DNA of 64,000 nucleotides from JAYRZB01 sp041916675 (GCA_041916675.1 JAYRZB010000001.1:124001-188000), one strand, 5' to 3'. Positions 32,362 through 41,452 are shown, counted from the first letter of the stretch. Notes: generated by a model not told the origin, from the sequence alone. Translations and numbers: made by a program.

Positions 32362-33801
32362 ATGGCTGACCAATATGATCTGATCGTGATCGGCGCTGGC
32401 CCTGGCGGCTATATCGCTGCCATCCGAGGCGCGCAGCTGGGCATGAAAGTGGCCATTGTGGAACGCGAGCACATGGCCGGCATCTGCTCGAACTGGGGCT
32501 GCATTCCCACTAAGGCCCTGCTGCGCTCGGCGGAAATCTACAGCCATATGGGTCATGCCAAGGACTATGGACTGGTAGCAGAGAGCTTTGGCTTTGACAT
32601 TTCGGCCGTCGTTAAACGGTCGCGCCAGATTGCGGGCCAGATGAATAACGGCGTGCAGTTCCTGATGAAGAAGAACAAGGTCGATATCATCTGGGGGGAA
32701 GCGACGCTGACCGGACCGGGTGAGATCAAAGTCGGCAGGCCGACCAAGAAGGCGGTTGAGCCGCAGCACCCGGCACCCAAGAATACGCTGGGCGAAGGGA
32801 CCTATAAGGCCAAGAACATCATCGTGGCCACCGGGGCACGGCCGCGCGTGCTGCCCGGTATCGAGCCAGATGGCGACAGGATCTGGACCTATTTTGAGGC
32901 CATGAAACCTGCCAGCATGCCCAAATCGCTGGTGGTGATGGGTTCGGGTGCCATCGGCATCGAGTTTGCCTCGTTCTATCGTTCCATGGGCGCTGAAGTG
33001 ACGGTGATTGAACTGCTGCCGCAGATCATGCCTGTCGAGGATGCAGAGATTGCGGCCCATGTGCGCAAGCGGCTCGAAAAGCGCGGGATCAAGATCATCA
33101 CCGACGCCAAGGTGGCCAAAGTCGACAAGTCCAAGGCCGGTGTGGTTGCCCATGTTGAGCTGAAGTCGGGCGAGAAGATGCAGGTTGCAGGCGATCACCT
33201 GATCTCGGCGGTTGGCGTGCAGTGCAACACCGAGAATCTCGGGCTGGAAAAGGTTGGCGTCAAGATCGATCGCGGCGCGATTGTTGTTGATGGCCACGGC
33301 CGCACGAACGTGCCCGGTGTTTGGGCCATCGGCGATGTCGCCGGGCCGCCGATGCTGGCGCACAAGGCCGAGCACGAGGCAGTAATCACCGTGGAAACCA
33401 TTGCAGGGCTCAAAGTACATGGGCTCGAAAAGCTCAAGGTGCCAGGGTGCACCTATTGCGAGCCGCAGGTGGCCAGTGTTGGACTGACAGAAGCCAAAGC
33501 CAAGGAGCTCGGGCGTGAGGTCAAGGTCGGCCGGTTCCCGTTCATGGGCAACGGCAAGGCCGTGGCACTTGGCGAGCCCGACGGGTTGGTGAAAACAATC
33601 TTCGATGCCAAGACTGGGGAGCTTCTGGGCGCCCACATGGTTGGTGCCGAGGTGACGGAGCTGATCCAGGGCTTTGTGGTGGCCATGAACCTCGAAACCA
33701 CCGAAGAAGAATTGATCCACACTATCTTCCCGCATCCGACGCTGTCTGAGACGATGAAGGAAAGTGTGCTCGACGCCTATGGACGCGCCTTGAACATGTA
33801 G
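32362..33801 (+). CDS. lpd: Dihydrolipoamide dehydrogenase (PDH E3)
   Basis: 479 residues. This FAD-dependent disulfide oxidoreductase reoxidises the lipoyl arm with NAD. The FAD-binding site is LIVIGAGPGGYIAA (8-20) and the redox disulfide is Cys42-Cys47 in GICSNWGCIPTK. The NAD-binding region is VVMGSGAIGIEFASFY, the second FAD contact is GVWAIGDVAGPPMLAHKAEHE, and the dimer-interface His-Glu pair is in IFPHPTLSE. Its position with pdhABC marks it as the PDH-linked E3; a 2-oxoglutarate-dehydrogenase paralogue would be elsewhere. Confidence 0.97.
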   Translation: MADQYDLIVIGAGPGGYIAAIRGAQLGMKVAIVEREHMAGICSNWGCIPTKALLRSAEIYSHMGHAKDYGLVAESFGFDISAVVKRSRQIAGQMNNGVQFLMKKNKVDIIWGEATLTGPGEIKVGRPTKKAVEPQHPAPKNTLGEGTYKAKNIIVATGARPRVLPGIEPDGDRIWTYFEAMKPASMPKSLVVMGSGAIGIEFASFYRSMGAEVTVIELLPQIMPVEDAEIAAHVRKRLEKRGIKIITDAKVAKVDKSKAGVVAHVELKSGEKMQVAGDHLISAVGVQCNTENLGLEKVGVKIDRGAIVVDGHGRTNVPGVWAIGDVAGPPMLAHKAEHEAVITVETIAGLKVHGLEKLKVPGCTYCEPQVASVGLTEAKAKELGREVKVGRFPFMGNGKAVALGEPDGLVKTIFDAKTGELLGAHMVGAEVTELIQGFVVAMNLETTEEELIHTIFPHPTLSETMKESVLDAYGRALNM

Positions 33802-33831
33802 TGGCAATCCTGCCAGCCCGCGGAGACTGCG

Positions 33832-34080
33832 ATGACCATCCAAGCGATTCTGATCTGGCTTTTGGTTGGGCTTGTTGCCGGTTGGATCGCCAGCCGTATC
33901 GTGGGCGGGTCGGGGATCATCCGCTACATCATCGCGGGCCTCTTGGGTTCGGTAGTCGGCGGGTTTATCTTCAGCTATTTCGGGATTGTGCTGCCAATCG
34001 ACAATGAATGGATCCGGCTGGTGCTGGTTTCGACGGTTGGCGCGATCATCGTCATTCTGATTTCGCGCGTGATTGCCTGA
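33832..34080 (+). CDS. GlsB/YeaQ/YmgE-family membrane protein, copy 1
   Basis: 82 residues, three hydrophobic helices (about 5-24, 30-51, 60-80) with the Gly-rich signature LVGLVAGWIASRIVGGSG...YIIAGLLGSVVGGFIF of the transglycosylase-associated/YeaQ family. These small inner-membrane proteins are often stress-induced, and their molecular role is not established. It starts 30 bases after lpd and is followed by a second member of the same family 65 bases on. Confidence 0.85.
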   Translation: MTIQAILIWLLVGLVAGWIASRIVGGSGIIRYIIAGLLGSVVGGFIFSYFGIVLPIDNEWIRLVLVSTVGAIIVILISRVIA

Positions 34081-34145
34081 GCCGCGTCTTGAACAAGGCA
34101 GCCCTTTGATCGATATCTCTGGGCACAAAGTCTTGGGGGACTGCA

Positions 34146-34445
34146 ATGAATGTGCCGGAAAAGGTTGAAACCGTGAAGGACTATCAGATGGGCAAGATCG
34201 ATACCCGATCGCTGGTGGTGTTTCTGGTCATCGGGGTGGTGGCAGGTTTCCTCGCAAGCCTTGTCGTGGGCGGCGGAGGGTTGATCCGTTACCTGATCAC
34301 CGGCGTGCTCGGGGCGTTCGTGGGCGGTTACCTGTTCTCGTTCTTCAATATCAACCTCGGCATCAACAACAATCTGGCGCGCCAGATCATCACCGCCACC
34401 ATCGGCGCAATCGTTGTAGTGCTGCTCGCCCGCCTCATTGCCTGA
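34146..34445 (+). CDS. GlsB/YeaQ/YmgE-family membrane protein, copy 2
   Basis: 99 residues. The same three-helix, Gly-rich architecture as the preceding gene: FLVIGVVAGFLASLVVGGGGLIRYLITGVLGAFVGGYLF, then ATIGAIVVVLLARLIA. It adds a 20-residue polar N-terminus; an internal ATG at 34188 would give a protein the size of copy 1. GGGGGA before 34146 favours the longer form. The two copies are diverged tandem duplicates. It precedes lipA by 18 bases. Confidence 0.83.
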   Translation: MNVPEKVETVKDYQMGKIDTRSLVVFLVIGVVAGFLASLVVGGGGLIRYLITGVLGAFVGGYLFSFFNINLGINNNLARQIITATIGAIVVVLLARLIA

Positions 34446-34463
34446 CGGCAGAAAGCCAAAGCT

Positions 34464-35420
34464 GTGGTTACCCTGATCGATTCCAGTGCCGCTCGTCCGC
34501 GCCATCCCGAAAAGGCCCATCGGCCTGACACGGAGATGCTGCGCAAGCCGGAGTGGATCAGGGTGCGCGCGCCGGGTTCGCCGGTGTACCGCGAGACACA
34601 GGAGATCGTGCGCTCGAACAATCTTGTGACGGTGTGCGAAGAAGCCGGATGCCCCAATATTGGCGAGTGCTGGTCAAAAAAGCACGCGACCATGATGATC
34701 ATGGGCGAAATCTGTACCCGCGCCTGCGCCTTCTGCAATGTGCGCACCGGCCTGCCAACGGCGCTTGACGCCAATGAACCCGAAAACGTTGCCAATGCCG
34801 TCGCAACACTGGGGCTGCATCATGTCGTAATCACATCGGTGGATCGTGATGACCTACCGGATGGCGGGGCGAACCATTTTGCAGAGGTGATCCGCGCCAT
34901 CCGCGCAAGGACGCCAAAGACCACCATCGAAATCCTGACGCCCGACTTCCTGCGCAAAGAGGGCGCGCTCGAGATCGTGGTTGCCGCCAAGCCCGACGTG
35001 TTCAACCACAACCTCGAGACTGTGCCGAGCAAGTATCTCAAGGTGCGTCCGGGCGCTCGGTACTTCCATTCGATCCGCCTGTTGCAGCGGGTGAAGGAAC
35101 TCGACCCCACCATGTTCACCAAGTCGGGAATTATGGTTGGGCTCGGTGAGGAGCGCAATGAGGTGCTGCAGTTGATGGATGACCTGCGCAGCGCCGATGT
35201 CGATTTCCTGACCATTGGTCAGTACCTGCAGCCGACCAAGAAGCACCATCCGGTCATGGGCTTTGTCACGCCCGACGAATTCAAGGCCTATGCGACCATT
35301 GCCAAGTCCAAGGGCTTCCTCTTGGTATCGTCCAGCCCGTTGACCCGCTCTTCGCACCATGCCGGTGAAGATTTCGAGGCGTTACGCGCGGCGCGCAATG
35401 CAAAACTCGTAAGCGTGTAA
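34464..35420 (+). CDS. lipA: Lipoyl synthase
   Basis: 318 residues from a GTG start. This radical-SAM enzyme inserts two sulfurs into octanoyl-lysine to make lipoate on E2-type proteins. The auxiliary cluster cysteines are Cys58, Cys63 and Cys69 (CEEAGCPNIGEC) and the radical-SAM triad is Cys84, Cys88 and Cys91 (CTRACAFC). The RSSHHAGE segment near the end is typical. The GTG gives the family N-terminus ending PRHPEKAHRPD. Its location after pdhABC-lpd matches its role in activating PdhB and PdhC. Confidence 0.97.
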   Translation: MVTLIDSSAARPRHPEKAHRPDTEMLRKPEWIRVRAPGSPVYRETQEIVRSNNLVTVCEEAGCPNIGECWSKKHATMMIMGEICTRACAFCNVRTGLPTALDANEPENVANAVATLGLHHVVITSVDRDDLPDGGANHFAEVIRAIRARTPKTTIEILTPDFLRKEGALEIVVAAKPDVFNHNLETVPSKYLKVRPGARYFHSIRLLQRVKELDPTMFTKSGIMVGLGEERNEVLQLMDDLRSADVDFLTIGQYLQPTKKHHPVMGFVTPDEFKAYATIAKSKGFLLVSSSPLTRSSHHAGEDFEALRAARNAKLVSV

Positions 35421-35863
35421 TGCCCGATCTGTTCTTCGAGCGGCATGTGCCGCACCTGCCGGTTCGCATGTTCGAACTTGTGGCCGATTTGACGGACTAT
35501 CCGCGTTTCCTGCCCAACTGCAAAGCGATGGTTGTTCGCGCCGACCCCGGCGGCGATGCGAATGTGCACCTGGCGCGGATGACGATTTCGTTTGGCCCGC
35601 TGACGCAATCCTATACCAGCCGGGTGGTGATGAACCGCGAGGCGCTGACCATTGGCGCAAAAGCGGTCGATGGGCCGTTCCAGTACATGGTTTCAAAGTG
35701 GACGTTTTCGCCTGAAGGGCAGGGTGCGCGGGTGAGGTTCGATATCGACTTCAAGTTTTCGAACCCGCTGGTAGCAGCGGTGGCTGAACCGGCGTTTGCG
35801 AGGAAGCAGGACGAAATCCTGCAGGCGTTTGCCGACGAAGCCGACCGGCGTTTCGGCGCTTAG
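35420..35863 (+). CDS. Coq10/RatA-family START-domain protein
   Basis: 147 residues, a polyketide-cyclase/START-like fold. The start PDLFFERHVPHLPVRMFELVADLTDYPRFLPNC and the motifs GPFQYMVSKWTF and FDIDFKFSNPL match the Coq10/RatA (YfjG) family. Coq10 homologues bind ubiquinone and help its delivery in respiration; RatA of E. coli was also reported as a toxin blocking ribosome association. It overlaps the lipA stop by one base, the common lipA-coq10 pairing of alphaproteobacteria, favouring the ubiquinone role. Confidence 0.88.
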   Translation: MPDLFFERHVPHLPVRMFELVADLTDYPRFLPNCKAMVVRADPGGDANVHLARMTISFGPLTQSYTSRVVMNREALTIGAKAVDGPFQYMVSKWTFSPEGQGARVRFDIDFKFSNPLVAAVAEPAFARKQDEILQAFADEADRRFGA

Positions 35864-35866
35864 GGC

Positions 35867-36373
35867 TTATTGCAGCGCCAATTGTGCCTCGATGGTTTCG
35901 AGGATCAATTCGAGCGCTACCAGAACGCTGGCCTCGCGAATTTCGTCGCGCCCCAGATCGCCGAAGCGCATTTCGCGGGTTGCGGTGTCGGTTGCCGTGG
36001 AGACGGCAAAGTGCACGAGCCCGACGGGCTTGGTGTCGGTTCCGCCATCAGGCCCCGCGATGCCGGTGATGGCGACGGCCACATCGGTGCGGGCCTTGCT
36101 GCGGGCCCCGTCGGCCATGGCGCGGGCGCATTGCAGCGAGACCGCGCCGTAGTTCTGGATCAGGTGCTTGGGCACGCCGACCATGCGGACCTTGGCCTCG
36201 TTCGAATAGGTGATGAAGCCGCCGTGAACGACCTTGGATGACCCGGCAATCGAAGTCAGCGCGGCGCCAACCAGCCCTCCGGTGCAGCTTTCGGCGGTAA
36301 CGATCATTTCCCCCCGCTGTTCAAGGGTCTTGATTACCTTTTGCGCCTGGGCGCGGATGGCCTTTGAAAACAC
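35867..36373 (-). CDS. pncC: CinA C-terminal-domain amidohydrolase (nicotinamide-nucleotide amidase type)
   Basis: 168 residues from a GTG start at 36373, chosen because GGGAGG lies seven bases upstream; a TTG at 36388 would overlap ispDF. It consists only of the CinA C-terminal domain: TAESCTGGLVGAALTSIAGSS, GFITYSNEAKVRMVGV, VAVAITGIAGPDGGT and KPVGLVHFAV, with the catalytic Ser-Thr/Lys region visible. It deamidates nicotinamide mononucleotide in pyridine-nucleotide recycling. It starts two bases after the ispDF stop, hence coupled. The symbol is by family; experimental CinA-like roles differ among species. Confidence 0.88.
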   Translation of the reverse strand: MFSKAIRAQAQKVIKTLEQRGEMIVTAESCTGGLVGAALTSIAGSSKVVHGGFITYSNEAKVRMVGVPKHLIQNYGAVSLQCARAMADGARSKARTDVAVAITGIAGPDGGTDTKPVGLVHFAVSTATDTATREMRFGDLGRDEIREASVLVALELILETIEAQLALQ

Positions 36374-36375
36374 GT

Positions 36376-37617
36376 CTATTCCTCCCAAGGAAGTTCGACG
36401 CTGGCTGTTGCCATTGCGACGATTCCTTCCTCACGCCCTGTGAACCCTAATTGTTCGCTGGTTGTGGCCTTGATTGCAACGCGTGCAGGCGCAATTCCGC
36501 ACACTTGACCGATTTTTTCGCGCATGGCGGCGACGTGGGGACCAATACGTGGGGCCTCGCACACAATGGTGATGTCGAGGTTGACAATGCGGCCGCCGCG
36601 TTCGGCGACAAGCTTTGCCGCATGCTCGAGGAAAATGCTGGAGGCCGCACCACGCCATTGCATGTCGCTGGGCGGGAAATGGGTGCCGATATCGCCTTCG
36701 CCAAGCGCGCCATAAATCGCATCGCTGAGCGCATGCAGGGCGACGTCAGCATCTGAATGTCCTTTGAGCCTGGCATTGTGCGGAATTTCGACGCCACCGA
36801 GCGTGACGAACGCGCCGGGCTCGAATGGGTGAACATCGAAGCCAGAGCCAACCCGGGTTTCAAATCGCATTGCAGCTCCCATCATGCGCTCGGCGCGCTC
36901 GAAGTCATCGGGCAGGGTGATTTTGATGTTCCGGGCATTACCGGGCGTCAGCGCAACCGTCATGCCGGACCATTCAGCGATTGCGGCATCGTCGGTGAAT
37001 TCGCGGGGCAAGGTGCTGGCGCGCATATGGGCAGAAAGGATCTGCGGATAGCGGAAACCCTGGGGCGTCTGGGCAGCGAAGAGGCGGCTGCGTTCCTCGG
37101 TGATAGCGACAGTCTTGCCATCGTTCGAACGCTTGATGGTATCGGTGACCGGCATGACGGGCAGGGCCGCCTCATGGCCCGCAAGGCCCTCAAGGACCCC
37201 ATCGATCACGGCGCAATCAATGAATGGCCGCGCGGCATCGTGGATCAGCACATGATCGGGCCGGAGCTTGCCGAGAGATTTCAGGCCCTCAAGAACGGAG
37301 CCCTGGCGCGTTGAGGCACCTATCACGGCGGGCAGAAGCCGGGGGTCGGATAGCCCCAGGCGAGCATAGCGTTCGGCATGGTCTGGATGAATGACGACGG
37401 TGATGGTGCCGATATCCGGGTGGGCAAGCATAGCCCGGATCGTATGGGTGAGAACTGGGGCGCCCGCCACCTTGCGGTACTGCTTGGGCTCGTCGGCGCC
37501 GGCACGTTCGCCGCGCCCCGCCGCGACGATGATGGCCGCTATGGAATTCTTGCGTTTCAATTCGGCGAGTCCGTCATCACTGTGTAACTGGATTTGGTCT
37601 ATCGGGCCGCTTGCCAT
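36376..37617 (-). CDS. ispDF: Bifunctional IspD/IspF enzyme of the MEP isoprenoid pathway
   Basis: 413 residues. The N-terminal half is 2-C-methyl-D-erythritol 4-phosphate cytidylyltransferase (IAAIIVAAGRGERAG, PKQYRKVAG, VLIHDAARPFID). The C-terminal half (from about residue 255) is 2-C-methyl-D-erythritol 2,4-cyclodiphosphate synthase, with the zinc-binding GSGFDVHPFE, HSDADVALHALSDAIYGALGEGDIG and THFPPSD. The fusion is common in alphaproteobacteria. The start is uncertain: ATG 37617 is used but lacks a good Shine-Dalgarno, and the conserved domain begins only at about residue 22. Divergent from dusB. Confidence 0.94.
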   Translation of the reverse strand: MASGPIDQIQLHSDDGLAELKRKNSIAAIIVAAGRGERAGADEPKQYRKVAGAPVLTHTIRAMLAHPDIGTITVVIHPDHAERYARLGLSDPRLLPAVIGASTRQGSVLEGLKSLGKLRPDHVLIHDAARPFIDCAVIDGVLEGLAGHEAALPVMPVTDTIKRSNDGKTVAITEERSRLFAAQTPQGFRYPQILSAHMRASTLPREFTDDAAIAEWSGMTVALTPGNARNIKITLPDDFERAERMMGAAMRFETRVGSGFDVHPFEPGAFVTLGGVEIPHNARLKGHSDADVALHALSDAIYGALGEGDIGTHFPPSDMQWRGAASSIFLEHAAKLVAERGGRIVNLDITIVCEAPRIGPHVAAMREKIGQVCGIAPARVAIKATTSEQLGFTGREEGIVAMATASVELPWEE

Positions 37618-37733
37618 GCGGCAAGGGCAGGGCACCTATTCGGCATTGCAGGGGTGAGCAAGCGTTGCAACGGCCGTGTTTTTGACTATTGTGCAGGCAG
37701 TTTTCTCAACATGAACAATTCTGGGGCAGTTTT

Positions 37734-38735
37734 GTGAACGCGTTTGCCTGCGGCTTGAGCATCGGGGGCCATCAGTTACCCAATCGTGCGTTTCTTGCGC
37801 CGATGGCAGGCATTACCGATCGGCCCCTGCGCGCCATTGCCGAGCGCTTTGGCGCGGGGATGGTGGTTTCAGAGATGATAGCCAGCAATGCACTGAGCAC
37901 GGGCAATGCCGACATGATCCGGAAGCTGGGTCGAGTCGGCAGACTGCCCCATGTTGTGCAACTGGCCGGTTGCGAAGCGGAATGGATGCAGCGCGGCGCT
38001 GAAATTGCCCGTGATGCAGGCGCTGATATCATTGATATCAACCTCGGTTGCCCTTCCAAACGCGTCACCAACGGCTATGCGGGTTCGGCCCTGATGCGGG
38101 TGCCGGACATTGCGCTGAAGCTCATCGAAACGGTCGTATCTGCCACACCACTGCCGGTGACCGTCAAGATGCGGCTCGGGTGGGACGATGAGAGCCTTAA
38201 TGCCCCTGACATTGCGCGCCGCGCCGTTGATGCCGGTGCGCAGATGATCACGGTTCACGGCCGCACGCGCCAGCAGTTCTACAAAGGCAGCGCCCGTTGG
38301 GAGCTGGTGCGCAACGTGGTCGAAGCGGTCGACGTTCCGGTTGTGGTCAACGGCGATATCCTGACCACCGACGACGCACGCATGGCATTGGCCCAGTCTG
38401 GTGCTGCGGCGGTGATGATCGGCCGGGGCGCGCAGGGGCGTCCATGGGCCGTTGGGAAGATCGGTGCTGAACTGGCCGGGGAGGCCGCTCCAACAGTGCC
38501 GGAGGGCAAGGACGCGGCGCTGCTGGTGACAGAGCACTATGAGGCAATTCTGCTTGAGTATGGCGTCGCTGTCGGCGTGCGGGCAGCGCGCAAGCATCTC
38601 GATTGGTACATGTCAGGTTTTGGGCTGCCGGAAGACAAGGATCGTCGCCGGGTGCTGCTGAACACGGATGAGCCTGCGCAGGTGCTGGACTTGATTGCCG
38701 AGATTTTCGGCCAGAGCATGAAAGCAGCCGCATGA
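37734..38735 (+). CDS. dusB: tRNA-dihydrouridine synthase B (NifR3 type)
   Basis: 333 residues from GTG 37734; the frame is open 15 codons earlier but the family start is just before LSIGGHQLPNRAFLAPMAGITD. This FMN-dependent TIM barrel reduces uridine to dihydrouridine in tRNA. It shows the catalytic-Cys motif INLGCPSKRVTNGYAGSALM, VKMRLGWD, TVHGRTRQQFYKG and the FMN-binding NGDI and MIGRGAQGRPW. The gene (historically nifR3) precedes ntrBC in many alphaproteobacteria, and here its TGA overlaps the ntrB ATG by four bases. Confidence 0.94.
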   Translation: MNAFACGLSIGGHQLPNRAFLAPMAGITDRPLRAIAERFGAGMVVSEMIASNALSTGNADMIRKLGRVGRLPHVVQLAGCEAEWMQRGAEIARDAGADIIDINLGCPSKRVTNGYAGSALMRVPDIALKLIETVVSATPLPVTVKMRLGWDDESLNAPDIARRAVDAGAQMITVHGRTRQQFYKGSARWELVRNVVEAVDVPVVVNGDILTTDDARMALAQSGAAAVMIGRGAQGRPWAVGKIGAELAGEAAPTVPEGKDAALLVTEHYEAILLEYGVAVGVRAARKHLDWYMSGFGLPEDKDRRRVLLNTDEPAQVLDLIAEIFGQSMKAAA

Positions 38736-39856
38736 TTCCGACTGTTCCCGAGTTTGCGACGTCAGTTCTGCAGGCGTTGCCGCAGCCGGTGATCGTGTGC
38801 GACGAGACCAATACCATCATCTTTGTCAACTATGCCGCCGAGTCGTTCTTCGGGGCTTCTTTGGGCGTGTTGAGCCGTCAACGCCTCGATGACCTGATCG
38901 CCTTCGGATCGCCGATCACCGCGCTGGTGCAGAGCGTTGTCGAGCGACGGGCGCCAATGACCGAATATCGCGTGCGGGTTGGATCGTCACGATTTGGCGA
39001 AGGGGGAGATGAGCGCATCGTCGATGTGTTTGCCAGCCCGCTGTCTGATACCGATAGCCGCGTGGCGCTGCTGTTTCAGGAGCGGACCATGGCCGACAAG
39101 ATCGACCGTCAATTGGTCAGCCGGGGCGCCGCGCGCTCGGTGACGGGCCTGGCCTCAATGCTGGCCCATGAGATCAAGAATCCGCTGTCCGGCATTCGTG
39201 GTGCAGCGCAATTGCTCGAACAGTCGGTGACAAGCGAAGAGCTGCCGCTGGCCCGCCTGATCCGGGAAGAAACCGATCGGATCGTTGACCTGATCGACAG
39301 GGTGGAAGTGTTCGGCGACGACCGTCCGCTCGAGCGGGAGCCGATCAACATTCATGTCGTGCTCGACCGGGTGAAGCTGCTGGCCAAGAGTGGGGTGGCG
39401 CGGAATATCACCTTCACAGAGGAATACGATCCGTCGCTGCCGCCGGTTTATGGCAACCGCGACCAGCTGATTCAGGTCTTCCTTAACTTAGTGAAGAACG
39501 CCGCAGAAGCCCTTGAACGTACAACAAAACCTGAAATTCGCCTGTCAACGGCTTTCCGCCCCGGCATCCGGATCAGCGTGACCGGCGTTTCGGCCCGCAT
39601 TTCGCTGCCGCTCGAAATTGTCATCGAGGATAACGGGCCAGGCGTGTCGGCTGACCTGTTGCCGATCCTGTTCGATCCGTTCGTTTCGACCAAGGCCAAT
39701 GGCTCGGGGCTTGGACTGGCACTTGTCGCCAAGATCGTTGGCGACCATGGCGGGGTGATTGACTGCGACAGTCGGCCGGGCCGCACCAAGTTCCGGATTC
39801 TGCTACCGGTGGCGGCCGGCGCATATACGAACAAATACAATGGGCAAAACTCATGA
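38732..39856 (+). CDS. ntrB: Nitrogen regulation sensor histidine kinase NtrB
   Basis: 374 residues, cytosolic (no membrane helix). An N-terminal PAS domain (about 10-120, PQPVIVCDETNTIIFVNYAAESFFGAS), then HisKA with phosphorylated His146 in MLAHEIKNPLSG, and a HATPase domain with QVFLNLVKNAAEA (N box), DNGPGV (G1) and GSGLGLALV (G2). With PII proteins it controls phosphorylation of NtrC according to nitrogen status. It is coupled by four-base overlaps to dusB upstream and ntrC downstream. Confidence 0.95.
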   Translation: MIPTVPEFATSVLQALPQPVIVCDETNTIIFVNYAAESFFGASLGVLSRQRLDDLIAFGSPITALVQSVVERRAPMTEYRVRVGSSRFGEGGDERIVDVFASPLSDTDSRVALLFQERTMADKIDRQLVSRGAARSVTGLASMLAHEIKNPLSGIRGAAQLLEQSVTSEELPLARLIREETDRIVDLIDRVEVFGDDRPLEREPINIHVVLDRVKLLAKSGVARNITFTEEYDPSLPPVYGNRDQLIQVFLNLVKNAAEALERTTKPEIRLSTAFRPGIRISVTGVSARISLPLEIVIEDNGPGVSADLLPILFDPFVSTKANGSGLGLALVAKIVGDHGGVIDCDSRPGRTKFRILLPVAAGAYTNKYNGQNS

Positions 39857-41301
39857 GTGGCCACACGATCCTGCTTGCCGATGACGATGGCGCCATCCGC
39901 ATGGTGCTCAATCAGGCGCTGACCCGCGCTGGCTATGAAGTGCGCCCGACCGGCAATATGTCGACGATGTGGAACTGGGTGACACGCGGCGAGGGTGACC
40001 TGTTGATCACCGACGTGCACATGCCTGATGGCAATGCATTCGAGATCATGCCCAAGATCAAGAAGCTGCGCCCCGACCTGCCGATGATCGTGATGAGTGC
40101 GCAGAACACCTTCATGACCGCAATTCGCGCCTCGGAAGTGGGAGCGTACGAATACCTGCCCAAGCCTTTCGATATCAGCGAAGTGCTGTCGGTGGTGGCG
40201 CGGGCGCTGGCGGATGCCAAGAAGCCGACGGCCAAGGAGCGCGCACAAGAAGAACCTGGCGAAACGATGCCGCTGGTGGGCCGTTCGACCGCCATGCAGG
40301 ACATCTACCGGGCGCTGGCACGGCTGATGCAGACCGACCTGACGGTGATGATCACCGGCGAGAGCGGTACCGGCAAGGAACTGGTGGCGCGCGCGCTGCA
40401 CAACTTTGGCAAGCGCCGCAACGGCCCGTTTGTAGCCATCAACATGGCGGCGATACCGCGTGACCTGATCGAGGCGGAGCTTTTTGGGCACGAGAAGGGT
40501 GCTTTCACCGGCGCGACGGCCCGGTCGTCCGGACGGTTTGAGCAAGCCGAGGGCGGCACGCTGTTTCTCGACGAGATCGGTGATATGCCGATGGACGCCC
40601 AGACCCGCCTGCTGCGCGTTCTGCAAGAAGGTGAGTACACGATGGTGGGCGGACGCACCGCCATTAAATCCAATGTGCGCATCGTTGCTGCAACACACCG
40701 CGACCTGAGCCAGTTGATCCGGCAAGGCCTGTTCCGCGAGGATCTATATTATCGGCTCAATGTCGTGCCGATCCGCCTGCCGCCGTTGCGCGAGCGTATT
40801 GATGATATCGGCGATCTCGTTTCGCACTTCCTGCGTGCCGCCCAACAGGAAGGGGAGCCAGTCAAGTCGATTGCCCCCGAAGCGATCCGGCTGATGCAGA
40901 ACTACTCATGGCCTGGCAACGTTCGCGAGCTCGAAAACCTGGTCCGGCGTCTTTCGGCACTCTATGCCGACGAGAGCATTTCGCTCGAAATCGTGCAGAA
41001 TGAATTGAACATCGCCGACCGCCAACCGGTTTCAACGGCGGCGGGCCCGGTAGACGTGTCGACAGCGGTTGAAACCCATGTCGCACAGTTGTTGCGCGAG
41101 GCCGAACCGAACTTGCCGCCAGCAGGGCTCTATCAGCGGGTGCTAGACAAGGTTGAGGCGCCTTTGATTGCCATGGCGCTTAATGCCTGCGGCGGCAACC
41201 AGATCAAGGCGGCCGACCTGTTAGGTTTGAACCGCAACACGCTACGCAAAAAGATCCGGGCGCATAGCATCGAGATTGTCAAACAATCGCGGCACCGCTG
41301 A
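39853..41301 (+). CDS. ntrC: Nitrogen regulator NtrC, sigma-54-dependent activator
   Basis: 482 residues. The receiver domain (1-120) has Asp54 in LLITDVHMPDG, followed by the AAA+ domain with Walker A GESGTGKE, the sigma-54-contacting loop GAFTGA (216-221) intact, Walker B GGTLFLDEIGDM and the R-finger region. A Fis-type HTH closes the protein (ALNACGGNQIKAADLLGLNRNTLRKKI). It activates nitrogen-assimilation genes with sigma-54. A strong intrinsic terminator follows, separating ntrBC from ntrYX. Confidence 0.96.
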   Translation: MSGHTILLADDDGAIRMVLNQALTRAGYEVRPTGNMSTMWNWVTRGEGDLLITDVHMPDGNAFEIMPKIKKLRPDLPMIVMSAQNTFMTAIRASEVGAYEYLPKPFDISEVLSVVARALADAKKPTAKERAQEEPGETMPLVGRSTAMQDIYRALARLMQTDLTVMITGESGTGKELVARALHNFGKRRNGPFVAINMAAIPRDLIEAELFGHEKGAFTGATARSSGRFEQAEGGTLFLDEIGDMPMDAQTRLLRVLQEGEYTMVGGRTAIKSNVRIVAATHRDLSQLIRQGLFREDLYYRLNVVPIRLPPLRERIDDIGDLVSHFLRAAQQEGEPVKSIAPEAIRLMQNYSWPGNVRELENLVRRLSALYADESISLEIVQNELNIADRQPVSTAAGPVDVSTAVETHVAQLLREAEPNLPPAGLYQRVLDKVEAPLIAMALNACGGNQIKAADLLGLNRNTLRKKIRAHSIEIVKQSRHR

Positions 41302-41325
41302 CCGCAAAGTGCATCTGGCACTCGC

Positions 41326-41348
41326 CTTGTCGGGGACAAGTGTTTTTT
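41326..41348 (+). terminator. Rho-independent terminator of ntrC
   Basis: Perfect 6-bp stem CTTGTC (41326-41331) and GACAAG (41335-41340), loop GGG, followed by TGTTTTTT. It lies 24 bases after the ntrC stop and indicates that ntrYX has its own promoter in the remaining 150 bases. Confidence 0.82.
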
Positions 41349-41423
41349 CAGGGAGCGGCGCCCACTATTTTGACGTTTTTCACGGCCTTTAGTGCTGTGT
41401 CTCATTTTGGCAACATTTATCTT

Positions 41424-41452
41424 GAAGGGTGACTAAAATTGGGCCACCCTTC
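41424..41452. repeat. 8-bp inverted repeat upstream of ntrY
   Basis: GAAGGGTG (41424-41431) and CACCCTTC (41445-41452) are exact reverse complements with a 13-base spacer, 48 bases before the ntrY start. It may be a regulator site or leader hairpin. It does not match the NtrC consensus TGCACC-N5-GGTGCA. Confidence 0.45.

Noticed and set aside
41316..41330. TGGCAC-TCGCC-TTGT, resembling a sigma-54 promoter before ntrY
   Set aside because: The invariant -12 GC is GT, and the element lies inside the ntrC terminator stem, so it is more likely coincidence.
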